Part shown: piece by piece, positions 1 to 5,574 of the stretch
Numbering within the stretch: position 1 is the stretch's first letter
Layout: every line of letters starts with the position of its first letter
NCBI GenBank assembly: GCA_900769835.1
Contig: CAAGIE010000098.1
Location: forward strand, 1 to 7,198
Reading direction: 5' to 3'
Length of the DNA: 7,198 nucleotides
DNA from: an uncultured Oscillospiraceae bacterium
GTDB lineage: Bacteria > Bacillota > Clostridia > Oscillospirales > Oscillospiraceae
Notes under the pieces: model-generated
What the model was told of the DNA's origin: nothing
Databases searched by the model: none
Seen by the model: only the letters and a program-made list of their open reading frames with translations
Translations under genes and position numbers: made by a program

Positions 1-4
1 CACT

Positions 5-43
5 AAAAACCCACGGCAGGCGTCAGCCTTGCCGTGGGTTTTT
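5..43. terminator. Rho-independent terminator, possibly bidirectional
   Basis: A perfect 14-bp inverted repeat (AAAAACCCACGGCA at 5-18, TGCCGTGGGTTTTT at 30-43) encloses an 11-nt loop. The A-tract on one arm and the T-tract on the other allow termination in either direction. It most likely ends a gene lying left of the window, because no gene inside the window needs it. Confidence 0.85.
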
Positions 44-211
44 ATCTTGTCTTGCAGAAAAATTTCTCGTTTTGGAGTGCTTTGCAGTTTTGAAGGTAAG
101 ATTTTTTCTCGCAGGAAAATTCAGAGGACGAAGAAATACTGCCTGTATTTCAAGGACGATGGATTTGCTGCGGGGAAAAAGATACATTCAAAACCGTGTA
201 AATCCCTGTGT

Positions 212-237
212 GAGGCCGCCCAGCGGCTCTCTTTTTT
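212..237 (+). terminator. Probable plus-strand Rho-independent terminator
   Basis: GAG (212-214) pairs with CTC (227-229), G215 is a bulge, CCGC (216-219) pairs with GCGG (223-226), and the loop is CCA. A C/T stretch ending in six T (232-237) follows. An alternative uninterrupted stem is GCCGC/GCGGC at 215-219/223-227. The orientation implies a plus-strand transcript ending here, yet no coding gene lies between this hairpin and the terminator at 5-43. Confidence 0.5.
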
Positions 238-305
238 AATTGACACGCACCCTATGCCATCAAAAAACATTGCCTAATCGGCTGGGATGTGTGACTTTTT
301 TGGGG

Positions 306-334
306 TGGACTTTCCGGGGGTTATATGCTATGCT
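306..334 (+). promoter_or_regulatory. Predicted promoter of the beta-glucuronidase gene
   Basis: The -35 is TGGACT (306-311), the spacer is exactly 17 bp and the -10 is TATGCT (329-334), preceded by TGC as an extended -10. The motif GTTAT (320-324) is mirrored by ATAAC (336-340) across the -10, and ATGCT is repeated directly at 325-334. Either could serve a repressor, but this is weak. The start codon is 35 bp downstream of the -10, with GAGGG at 359-363 as the ribosome binding site. Confidence 0.55.
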
Positions 335-369
335 GATAACAGAAATCATCCAAAAAGCGAGGGTCTTTT

Positions 370-2097
370 ATGCTGTATCCCAAGGAAAACGCCTATCGGC
401 AAATGAAGTCTTTGGACGGCTTCTGGAATTTCTGCGCAGATAAGGAAAATGTGGGGCTTGCCCAAGGCTGGGGCAACGGCTTAGGCGGCAGTGATGTCCG
501 CATAATGGGTGTGCCTGCCAGCTGGAACGAGCAACACAACGACCTTTATAATTTCCACGGCAAGGGCTGGTACGAAAAGGATATTTTTGTACCTGCGGAA
601 TACGCCGATCAGGCGGTGTATATCCGTTGCGGCAGTGTGGCAGGCGAGGCAACGATCTATGTGAACGGTCACCTTGCCGCCCGGCATATCGGCACCGCTC
701 TGCCTTTCGAGGTGAAGATCAACGATTTTGTCACCTTTGGCGCATCCAATAAACTTGTCATTCTGGCGGACAGTACCCTTGACCCCTGGTCGCTGCCCCC
801 TGCCCTGATTGACGAGAGCGAGGGTCGCGTGGGCTTTTTCCACTGCTACCCCAATGTGACCTACGATTTCTTCCCCTACGGCGGTATCCAGCGCAGTGTC
901 TGGTTGTACACCACTCCCAAGACCCGCATTGAAGACATCGCCATCACCACCGCTGTGGAATATAGCGCCACCGTCACCGCAAAGGTGACTCTCTCCGCCG
1001 CCGTCTGCGGCGCCATTCGTGTGGAAACCGCCGGCAAAACGGCAGAAATTCCCGTAAACGGCACCACCGCAGAACTTTCCGTCACAGTGGAGAACCCCCG
1101 TCTGTGGGACATCGGTCAGCCGGAATTATACGACCTGACCGCCACATTGCTGGTGGACAACACCCCCGTGGACAGTTACACCGAAACCTACGGTATCCGC
1201 ACCGTGAAGGTGGAGGGCAACCAATTCCTCCTCAACGGAAAACCCGTGTTCTTCAAGGGTTTTGGCAAACACGAGGACTTCTCTGTTTTGGGCAAGGGCT
1301 TCAACCACGCCCTGACGGTAAAAGATTTTTACCTGCTGGGTTGGGTGGGCGCCAACTCCTTCCGCACCTCCCACTACCCCTACGACGAAAACATTCTGGA
1401 TATGGCCGACCGGGCCGGCATCCTGGTGATCGACGAAACGCCTTTTGTGGGCCTCAACAACCGTATGTTCCGCCCCGACATTCTGGAAAAAGCCAAGTCT
1501 GTAATTGGCGAACTTTTCAACCGGGACAAAAATCACCCCAGCGTGGTGATGTGGAGTCTTGCCAACGAGCCCTACGTCAGCACCCCCGAGGCAAAGCGTT
1601 TCTTCGAGGAAATGGCCGCCACCGCCCGGGCATTGGACTCCACCCGCCCCATCACCTATGTGGCCCACATGGAGCCGGAGGATAACCTTGCCTACCCCGC
1701 CTACGACGTGGTGTGCATCAACAAGTATTATGGCTGGTACATCGCCCCCGGTCAGCTGGAGGACAGTATCCCCGACTTTGCCGATTGTCTGCAACGGTTC
1801 TACGACGCTTTCGGCAAGCCCATCATCGTTTCCGAATTCGGTGCGGACTGCATCGAGGGCATCCACAGCGACCCCGCCGTGATGTTCAGCGAAGAATATC
1901 AAAGCAACACCGTGGAACAGCAGTATCTGGAAATGCGGAAAAAGGACTTTGTGATCGGCGCCCACGTCTGGGCATTTGCGGACTTTAAGACCGCCCAAAG
2001 CAAGTCCCGTATCGTGCTGAACCGCAAAGGCGTTTTCACCCGTGACCGCCAACCAAAAATGGTGGCCCACACCCTCAAGCGTCTATGGAAAGAATAA
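370..2097 (+). CDS. uidA: Beta-glucuronidase, glycoside hydrolase family 2
   Basis: This enzyme hydrolyses beta-D-glucuronides to glucuronic acid and an aglycone, probably in the cytoplasm since no signal peptide is visible. The 575 residues follow the GH2 plan: an N-terminal jelly-roll (about 10-180, with GWYEKDIFVP), an immunoglobulin-like domain (about 181-275) and a TIM barrel (about 280-575). The acid/base is E400 in WSLANEP and the nucleophile is E489 in IIVSEFGAD. NKYYGWY (451-457) and the N551-x-K553 pair in NRKGVFTRDR are beta-glucuronidase signatures; the N-x-K pair contacts the substrate carboxylate in characterised enzymes. From memory of E. coli GUS (603 aa), the segment between DET (355-357) and RDKNHP (385-390) is about 19 residues shorter, so this looks like a 'no loop 1' type. 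The start is ATG at 370 with GAGGG six bases upstream. The gene is monocistronic, with no transporter or regulator beside it. Confidence 0.93.
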   Translation: MLYPKENAYRQMKSLDGFWNFCADKENVGLAQGWGNGLGGSDVRIMGVPASWNEQHNDLYNFHGKGWYEKDIFVPAEYADQAVYIRCGSVAGEATIYVNGHLAARHIGTALPFEVKINDFVTFGASNKLVILADSTLDPWSLPPALIDESEGRVGFFHCYPNVTYDFFPYGGIQRSVWLYTTPKTRIEDIAITTAVEYSATVTAKVTLSAAVCGAIRVETAGKTAEIPVNGTTAELSVTVENPRLWDIGQPELYDLTATLLVDNTPVDSYTETYGIRTVKVEGNQFLLNGKPVFFKGFGKHEDFSVLGKGFNHALTVKDFYLLGWVGANSFRTSHYPYDENILDMADRAGILVIDETPFVGLNNRMFRPDILEKAKSVIGELFNRDKNHPSVVMWSLANEPYVSTPEAKRFFEEMAATARALDSTRPITYVAHMEPEDNLAYPAYDVVCINKYYGWYIAPGQLEDSIPDFADCLQRFYDAFGKPIIVSEFGADCIEGIHSDPAVMFSEEYQSNTVEQQYLEMRKKDFVIGAHVWAFADFKTAQSKSRIVLNRKGVFTRDRQPKMVAHTLKRLWKE

Positions 2098-2098
2098 G

Positions 2099-2133
2099 AA
2101 AACCGCGGATGGCGCAACGCCATCCGCGGTTTT
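2099..2133. terminator. Bidirectional terminator between convergent genes
   Basis: A perfect 16-bp stem (2099-2114 with 2118-2133) has a 3-nt CAA loop. The arms begin with AAAA and end with TTTT on either strand, so the hairpin serves the plus-strand beta-glucuronidase and the minus-strand GH-like gene. The minus-strand stop codon (2133-2135) shares one base with the stem. Confidence 0.92.
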
Positions 2134-3596
2134 TATTCTTCAAAAGAAAGTTCCAGCCAAAGGATCTTTACCTGCTCGGCGGTGGGGTTCTCCACCGTGA
2201 TCTGCAAACGCTCCCCCTGGGGTAACGGCGCCGTCAGCACCCGGGGACAAAGCTGGGTCACGGCGTACACAAAATCTCCCCGAGTCTTCGGCGGGTATTC
2301 GTAGCCGGGGAACACTTTTTCCGCCCGGAGGGTCAATTTCTCCCCGTTTGCACAGGCCGCAAGTCCGGCGGCATCACAACCCAAAACCAGCCGACCGTTG
2401 CCGGAGGGGTTTTCATATTCGAAGGTGTAGCCCTCCCCCGCTCCCAAAACAATGGGATATCTGCGGGTGGTGGCGCCAATGTGGATATGGCGGCGGGGAA
2501 GCAAAAACGGTTCCCTTGCGGCAGTCAGGCGGGAGGAAAAACAGTTTGTAAGTGTTCCCTCTGCCGTCAGTTCCCAGGCACTGTCGTCCGCTTCCTCAAA
2601 GAAATTGAACAGATATAAGCCGTCGGCGCCGCGGTGCAGGCAGGCGCTGGCATAGCCCCGCACCAGCGCGGCATTCATTGGAATATGCTGACCTGCCTGA
2701 CAACAGACGCCCCAATCGGAACCGCAAAGCAGGGTGTACTTCCGATCTCCCCCGTTGCGGGATGCGATGGATGCCCGCCAGTCCGCCACCGGCATCTCAA
2801 AATTGGTGGGGACATAAAAGTTCTCCATGGTGAACAGATCCACACTGCCGTCGGCGATCCACTGCGCCACATCAAAGCCGTGGCTCAGGTTCTTTTCCTC
2901 GTCGGGGTATAGCCGCACCGCCAACCCCAACTCAGGGGGCAAAAGTCCCCGAACGCGGCGCATATAATTGTTGATAATGGTGTAGTCCCCCCGCTTTTCC
3001 GTGGGCAGCACCGTGGGATAGCGCAACCAGTCCAACTCGATGCCGTCGGGAGCATAGCGGGTCAGCAACTCCTGAATGTAGGCGCAGAAAAGATCCTGCA
3101 CCTGCGGGCGGGTATAGTCTAAATCGGCGCCGTCGCCGTTTATACTGTTGTCAAAGGCAAAACGGGAGTTGATGGCGGGATTATCCCGGTAGTGACCGTC
3201 GTTCATACGGACGGACAGATACACCCGACAACCTGCGGCACGGATATATTCGGTGGCGATCTCGTAAATGTCGATCCCCTTTTCCATCAGGGGTCGCGCG
3301 CAGGTGAAAAAGGCGGAAAAATACTTGGAAACACCCTCCGTGGTGGGGCTGGGACGCTTGCCATCGGGGGTGATGTCCCAAAGGTAACTATCCATCACAT
3401 CCGAGGGAGTCAAGGCTCTGCGGTAGTTCACATTCAGGAAGATGATGTCCGGCTTTTCCTCCAGAAAACGCCGGAGAAACCCGCAAAGCAGACGGGCGCA
3501 ATTCTCCCGGGAGAAGTCGCCATTTGCCTTATTCAGAATCGCAAGAAACAAGCCGTCTGCGGGGATGTTCACCGCCACCAAATGCTCGCGCGCCAT
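2133..3596 (-). CDS. TIM-barrel glycoside hydrolase-like protein
   Basis: A protein of 487 residues whose substrate I cannot name. The N-terminal 350 residues look like a TIM barrel: IIFLNVNY (51-58), YLSVRMND (126-133), DYTRPQVQD (160-168), APDGIELDWLRYP (182-194) and GADGLYLFNF (323-332) sit where barrel strands would be. The series 'SVR', 'DYTRPxV' and 'DGIELD' resembles GHL10/DUF187-type glycosyl-hydrolase-like proteins, with D184, E187 and D189 as candidate active-site acids. Residues about 365-487 are predicted beta-sandwich. No signal peptide is seen, so it is probably cytoplasmic. An in-frame TTG at 3617 would add seven residues. I chose ATG at 3594-3596 because AAGGTGG (3605-3611) lies eight bases upstream of it and would fall inside the longer reading. 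It converges on the beta-glucuronidase and may help with glycoside use, but that link is inference. Confidence 0.8.
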   Translation of the reverse strand: MAREHLVAVNIPADGLFLAILNKANGDFSRENCARLLCGFLRRFLEEKPDIIFLNVNYRRALTPSDVMDSYLWDITPDGKRPSPTTEGVSKYFSAFFTCARPLMEKGIDIYEIATEYIRAAGCRVYLSVRMNDGHYRDNPAINSRFAFDNSINGDGADLDYTRPQVQDLFCAYIQELLTRYAPDGIELDWLRYPTVLPTEKRGDYTIINNYMRRVRGLLPPELGLAVRLYPDEEKNLSHGFDVAQWIADGSVDLFTMENFYVPTNFEMPVADWRASIASRNGGDRKYTLLCGSDWGVCCQAGQHIPMNAALVRGYASACLHRGADGLYLFNFFEEADDSAWELTAEGTLTNCFSSRLTAAREPFLLPRRHIHIGATTRRYPIVLGAGEGYTFEYENPSGNGRLVLGCDAAGLAACANGEKLTLRAEKVFPGYEYPPKTRGDFVYAVTQLCPRVLTAPLPQGERLQITVENPTAEQVKILWLELSFEE

Positions 3597-3604
3597 AATC
3601 CGCA

Positions 3605-3611
3605 CCACCTT
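3605..3611 (-). promoter_or_regulatory. Ribosome binding site deciding the GH-like start
   Basis: On the minus strand AAGGTGG matches the anti-Shine-Dalgarno core and sits eight bases before the ATG at 3596. It therefore argues against the upstream TTG at 3617, which has no comparable site. Confidence 0.75.
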
Positions 3612-3627
3612 TCCCAATTCTGCCTAT

Positions 3628-3656
3628 ACCATACCACGAAACCGTGGGAATGTAAA
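3628..3656 (-). promoter_or_regulatory. Predicted promoter of the GH-like gene
   Basis: Read on the minus strand: -35 TTTACA (3651-3656), a 17-bp spacer starting TTCCC and ending TGG, and -10 TATGGT (3628-3633), giving an extended -10. The layout matches the promoters of the beta-glucuronidase and phosphodiesterase genes. Confidence 0.6.
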
Positions 3657-3671
3657 TCTTTTTCCCGCAAC

Positions 3672-3704
3672 AAAAACCAGCGGGGCGAATGTTCGCCCCG
3701 CTGG
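3672..3704 (-). terminator. Terminator of the SHOCT-domain gene
   Basis: A perfect 13-bp stem (CCAGCGGGGCGAA at 3677-3689 with TTCGCCCCGCTGG at 3692-3704) has a 2-nt loop. On the minus strand it is followed by TTTTTG (3671-3676). It lies 11 bases past the SHOCT gene's stop. Its GGGCGAA/TTCGCCC core recurs in the repeat at 4671-4689. Confidence 0.85.
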
Positions 3705-3715
3705 CACTATGTGGA

Positions 3716-4327
3716 TCAGAAGCCTAAGAGTTCTTTTTTCTTGGCATCAAATTCTTCCTGAGTAATTACGCCCATATCCAGAAGCTCCTTGAACTTTTTG
3801 AGCTCCTCAGCAGGCGACAACTGCTGCACAACACCGCCCACCGGTGCGTTTTTAATGTCCTCGATTTGCTTTCTGATATATGCGACAATGATTTCTGCTT
3901 CTTCGTTGCTCTTTTTGCCACTGAATTGAATGGAATTTTCGCCGCTATACTGGCTGTTGGCTGTACTCACACCACCTGCGGCAGTCTCGACCTGGATATA
4001 TCCGTCAGCAATATTCGAGGGCTTATACTGTACGCCAACCGCATCTTTAAAATAGATGGTCTTTTCACCTTGTGTCATAGAAGAACCAAACACAAGACCC
4101 GTAACGATGGTGGAAGTGGACTGGGTAGAGGTGTACACCACCTTGTTTTCATAAACATCCAAAATCTTACCCAGGTTGTTCACCAAGCAATACTTAACAC
4201 CCTCGGGTCTGACTTTTACCCGCTCTTCCATAGGCAACATTGCCAGTTCCTTATTTTTCGCTTCCTGCTCTTTGAGACCGTCGGTATAGTTCTTTACCGC
4301 CGTTTTTGCTTTATCAAAAAAGCTCAT
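3716..4327 (-). CDS. SHOCT-domain protein with PH-like middle domain
   Basis: A protein of 203 residues in three parts. Residues 1-35 are charged, helical and rich in Lys/Glu. Residues about 50-157 have alternating beta-strand character (KILDVYENKVVYTS, KTIYFKDAVGVQYKP, GYIQVETAAGG, NSIQFSGK) ending in a helix (EAEIIVAYIRKQI). This is the pattern of PH-like/DUF4429-type domains that often precede SHOCT. Residues 171-203 (SPAEELKKFKELLDMGVITQEEFDAKK) are a clear SHOCT domain, a short oligomerisation module. No signal peptide or membrane segment is seen. The exact role is unknown; SHOCT proteins are often linked to stress or the cell envelope. The start is ATG with AGAGGAGA (4334-4341) six bases upstream. 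It diverges from the XRE repressor gene over a shared operator region, which suggests the repressor controls it. Confidence 0.85.
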   Translation of the reverse strand: MSFFDKAKTAVKNYTDGLKEQEAKNKELAMLPMEERVKVRPEGVKYCLVNNLGKILDVYENKVVYTSTQSTSTIVTGLVFGSSMTQGEKTIYFKDAVGVQYKPSNIADGYIQVETAAGGVSTANSQYSGENSIQFSGKKSNEEAEIIVAYIRKQIEDIKNAPVGGVVQQLSPAEELKKFKELLDMGVITQEEFDAKKKELLGF

Positions 4328-4347
4328 TTCAAATCTCCTCTTCCTTC

Positions 4348-4382
4348 ACTGCTTTATGTAACAGATTGTTACATAAAGCAGT
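4348..4382. promoter_or_regulatory. Operator 1: 16-bp-arm perfect palindrome
   Basis: Arms of 16 bp at 4348-4363 and 4367-4382 are exact reverse complements around GAT. The inner part, TGTAACA-N3-TGTTACA (4357-4373), recurs 25 bp to the right. It lies between the two divergent genes, 20 bp upstream of the SHOCT start, inside that gene's leader or promoter. The full palindrome could also form an RNA hairpin. Confidence 0.75.
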
Positions 4383-4398
4383 GTAACACAATGTTACA
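4382..4398. promoter_or_regulatory. Operator 2: TGTAACA-N3-TGTTACA
   Basis: Half-sites TGTAACA (4382-4388) and TGTTACA (4392-4398) repeat the core of operator 1 exactly, with the same 3-bp spacing. A -10-like TACAAT (4395-4400) overlaps the right half-site on the plus strand, so bound repressor would block the repressor gene's own promoter. I could not assign a convincing -35. Confidence 0.75.
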
Positions 4399-4419
4399 AT
4401 AAACGCAAGGGGTGATTAG

Positions 4420-4623
4420 ATGATTGGGCTGAAAAACATTCGGAAAAACCGGAATTTAAATCAACAGAAAGTTGCTATGGACTTGAATATCTCAAGGGAG
4501 GCTCTCTCCTACTATGAAAACGGCAAACGAGAGCCCAGTCTTGCTCTGCTTGTTGCAATGTCGGAATACTATAATGTTTCCATCAATTATCTGATCACCG
4601 GAAAAGAGTTTCAAAAAAGATGA
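4420..4623 (+). CDS. Small XRE/Cro-type HTH repressor
   Basis: This 67-residue protein is essentially one HTH_3 domain. Helix 1 is about 3-10, helix 2 is 14-21 (NQQKVAMD), and the recognition helix is 25-33 (SREALSYYE). The family motif ENGKREPSLALL (33-44) and the closing helix NYLITGK (56-62) follow. There is no extra ligand or protease domain, so it is probably a dimeric DNA-binding regulator. The start is ATG at 4420 with a strong AAGGGGTGAT (4407-4416). The two identical inverted repeats just upstream are its likely binding sites, implying autoregulation and control of the divergent SHOCT gene. The stop codon forms the first bases of its terminator. Confidence 0.92.
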   Translation: MIGLKNIRKNRNLNQQKVAMDLNISREALSYYENGKREPSLALLVAMSEYYNVSINYLITGKEFQKR

Positions 4624-4660
4624 ACCTGGCTTTTGTAACAGAAAGCTCAGGTTCATTTTT
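4621..4660 (+). terminator. Terminator of the XRE gene
   Basis: TGAACCTG (4621-4628) pairs with CAGGTTCA (4648-4655). Inside, GCTTT pairs with AAAGC across one bulged T, and five T (4656-4660) follow. The stop codon TGA is the first three bases of the stem. A single operator-like half-site, TGTAACA (4634-4640), sits in the loop. Confidence 0.8.
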
Positions 4661-4670
4661 ATTGTACCCC

Positions 4671-4689
4671 GGGCGAACACAGTTCGCCC
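4671..4689. repeat. GGGCGAAC palindromic repeat
   Basis: GGGCGAAC (4671-4678) and GTTCGCCC (4682-4689) form an 8-bp perfect stem around ACA, flanked by CCCC and CTACGA. It resembles short intergenic palindromes that I recall as common in Clostridia genomes. The same core occurs in the SHOCT terminator at 3677-3704. Confidence 0.6.
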
Positions 4690-4714
4690 CTACGAGGATA
4701 AGAATATTCTTGAG

Positions 4715-4747
4715 ATTGCCACGCCAGTGTGCGCACTGGCTCGCAAT
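4715..4747. repeat. Hairpin element copy 1
   Basis: Outer arms ATTGC (4715-4719) and GCAAT (4743-4747) enclose CAC and TC on the two sides of an inner stem, GCCAGTG (4723-4729) with CACTGGC (4734-4740), and the loop TGCG. GACAACG follows on the right. Confidence 0.75.
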
Positions 4748-4775
4748 GACAACGGAAAACGGAGCTGTTCGGGAG

Positions 4776-4806
4776 ATTGCCACGGGCAACAAGTTGCCCT
4801 CGCAAT
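4776..4806. repeat. Hairpin element copy 2
   Basis: The outer arms ATTGC (4776-4780) and GCAAT (4802-4806) and the CAC/TC joints are the same as copy 1. The inner stem differs completely, GGGCAAC (4784-4790) with GTTGCCC (4793-4799), around an AA loop. Both halves changed together. Confidence 0.75.
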
Positions 4807-4995
4807 GACAACGAAAGACGAAACGATACCGAGCGGTACCAAAAAAGAGTAACGATGCGGTTGCACCTTGCACGAATTGTCTGCGGCGACTCACCGCTCG
4901 CAATGACAACGAAAGACGAAACGATACCGAGCGGTACCAAAAAGGAGTAGCGACAACCACTGCACCTTGCACGAATTGTCCGCGGCGACTCGCCG
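4799..4995. repeat. Tandem duplication, two ~98-bp units
   Basis: Unit 1 is 4799-4896 and unit 2 is 4897-4995. Both run CTCGCAATGACAACGAAAG, then GATACCGAGCGGTACC, an A-run, a variable patch (copy 1 AACGATGCGGT, copy 2 AGCGACAACCAC), then TGCACCTTGCACGAATTGT and a GCGG-based hairpin. Outside the variable patch only a few substitutions separate them. After unit 2 a third repeat begins (CTC) but breaks off into AGCGGAAAACGG. Confidence 0.8.
4876..4904. repeat. Hairpin element copy 3
   Basis: The outer arms are ATTGT (4876-4880, one G-U pair) and GCAAT (4900-4904). The inner stem GCGGCG/CACCGC (4883-4888 with 4892-4897) has one C-A mismatch and the loop ACT. Confidence 0.65.
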
Positions 4996-4998
4996 CTC
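4975..4998. repeat. Hairpin element copy 4, right arm lost
   Basis: ATTGT (4975-4979) is followed by a perfect inner stem GCGGCG/CGCCGC (4982-4987 with 4991-4996) around ACT, which repairs the mismatch of copy 3. The expected GCAAT is absent; AGCGG follows TC instead. Confidence 0.6.
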
Positions 4999-5014
4999 AG
5001 CGGAAAACGGATGC

Positions 5015-5045
5015 AAAAAAGCGAGAGGTCAACCTCTCGCTTTTT
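5015..5045 (-). terminator. Terminator of the phosphodiesterase-YgjV operon
   Basis: The stem A6-GCGAGAGGT (5015-5029) pairs with ACCTCTCGC-T5 (5032-5045) around a 2-nt loop. On the minus strand the hairpin ends in a T run. The stop codon of the YgjV-family gene (5029-5031) lies at the hairpin tip, so the upstream arm encodes the protein's last residues. Confidence 0.85.
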
Positions 5046-5574
5046 CTTCTCTTTTCAGGATGTCGTAACGGATGATGGCGATCAGCACCGACAGGGTGAT
5101 CAGGGAGTCGCCCACCATACCGGGGTAGCTGCCCATAAAAATATTATACACCAGCCAGCTGGGGTTGCTGATCAAATTCAGAATACGAATGGTGCGGGGG
5201 TTGTTAATACCCAGCGCCACAGAGGAAAGCACCTTTGCAATGATCACAAATATGCTGATCCAGCCGTGCCAGGACATCAGACCTAACCCCACAAAGAGCG
5301 CGCAAAAGATGATCTGGAACACCAGATTGCTCTTATTTCGCTTGTTGCGATACCAATACACACCGTTGGCAAAGCAGCTGGCGAAATTGATCAGCATACC
5401 GGTATAGCCGCCCAGAAAGAAATAGTGGATGGACGAAAGCAGGGAGTTGAGAATCTTGCTGAGCACGATTCGGTCGTAGGTCTTTTGCTGCATACCGATG
5501 ATCATAATGAACGTGCCCATAAAGCCGATGATCTGCGCCACCAGGCGCCGGTTTTCCATAATCCACGCTATCAC
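5029..5574 (-). CDS. YgjV-family inner membrane protein
   Basis: A polytopic membrane protein of 181 residues with about six or seven hydrophobic segments (near 11-28, 38-56, 57-74, 85-101, 104-122, 131-147 and 155-169). Between the first two segments, GMQQKTYDRIVLSKILNSLL (27-46) resembles the loop typical of the YgjV (Imp-YgjV) family, as does the following SSIHYFFLGGYTGM. No biochemical function is established for the family; a transport role is only a guess. I use the GTG at 5572-5574. It overlaps the upstream stop as GTGA, has AGAAGGG about nine bases before it, and keeps the full first helix. ATG at 5559 lacks a comparable site. The four-base overlap suggests translational coupling to the phosphodiesterase. 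Confidence 0.85.
   Translation of the reverse strand: MIAWIMENRRLVAQIIGFMGTFIMIIGMQQKTYDRIVLSKILNSLLSSIHYFFLGGYTGMLINFASCFANGVYWYRNKRNKSNLVFQIIFCALFVGLGLMSWHGWISIFVIIAKVLSSVALGINNPRTIRILNLISNPSWLVYNIFMGSYPGMVGDSLITLSVLIAIIRYDILKREEKARG

Larger units (their letters stand above)
44..369. other. Intergenic region, no supported gene
   Basis: No open frame here has a ribosome binding site or a recognisable protein. An open frame from a TTG at 29 starts inside the preceding terminator and is not credible. The stretch holds a hairpin GAAATAC/GTATTTC (133-139 and 145-151), a loose pairing of GCAGAAAAA (54-62) with TTTTTCT-C-GC (103-112), and a terminator-like hairpin with a T run (212-237). Together these could mark a short non-coding transcript. 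From about 306 on, the sequence is the promoter and leader of the beta-glucuronidase gene. Confidence 0.5.
4661..5028. other. Non-coding repeat island
   Basis: A gene-free stretch between two terminators. It holds one GGGCGAAC hairpin, four related ATTGC...GCAAT hairpin elements and a roughly 98-bp tandem duplication. The open frames crossing it on the minus strand (repeats such as FRCHCE and low-complexity CH/VIAS stretches) are translations of the repeats, without ribosome binding sites. Confidence 0.75.

Noticed and set aside
240..268. TTGACA (240-245) as the beta-glucuronidase -35
   Set aside because: The position 17 bp downstream reads AAAAAC, not a -10. The promoter at 306-334 fits better in spacing and distance to the start.
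29..277. Open frame of 82 codons at the left edge
   Set aside because: It starts with TTG inside a terminator stem, has no ribosome binding site and shows no recognisable protein features.
1126..2070. Long open frame (314 codons) antisense to the beta-glucuronidase
   Set aside because: It is the complement of a clearly conserved enzyme, its composition is rich in His, Val and Gly as expected for a shadow frame, and no ribosome binding site was seen.
4595..4972. Open frames on the minus strand across the repeat island
   Set aside because: They translate the hairpin repeats (recurring FRCHCE-like stretches), run into the XRE terminator and lack ribosome binding sites.
4799..4995. Possible CRISPR array
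   Set aside because: There are only two units of about 98 bp with no short repeat/unique spacer pattern and no cas genes.
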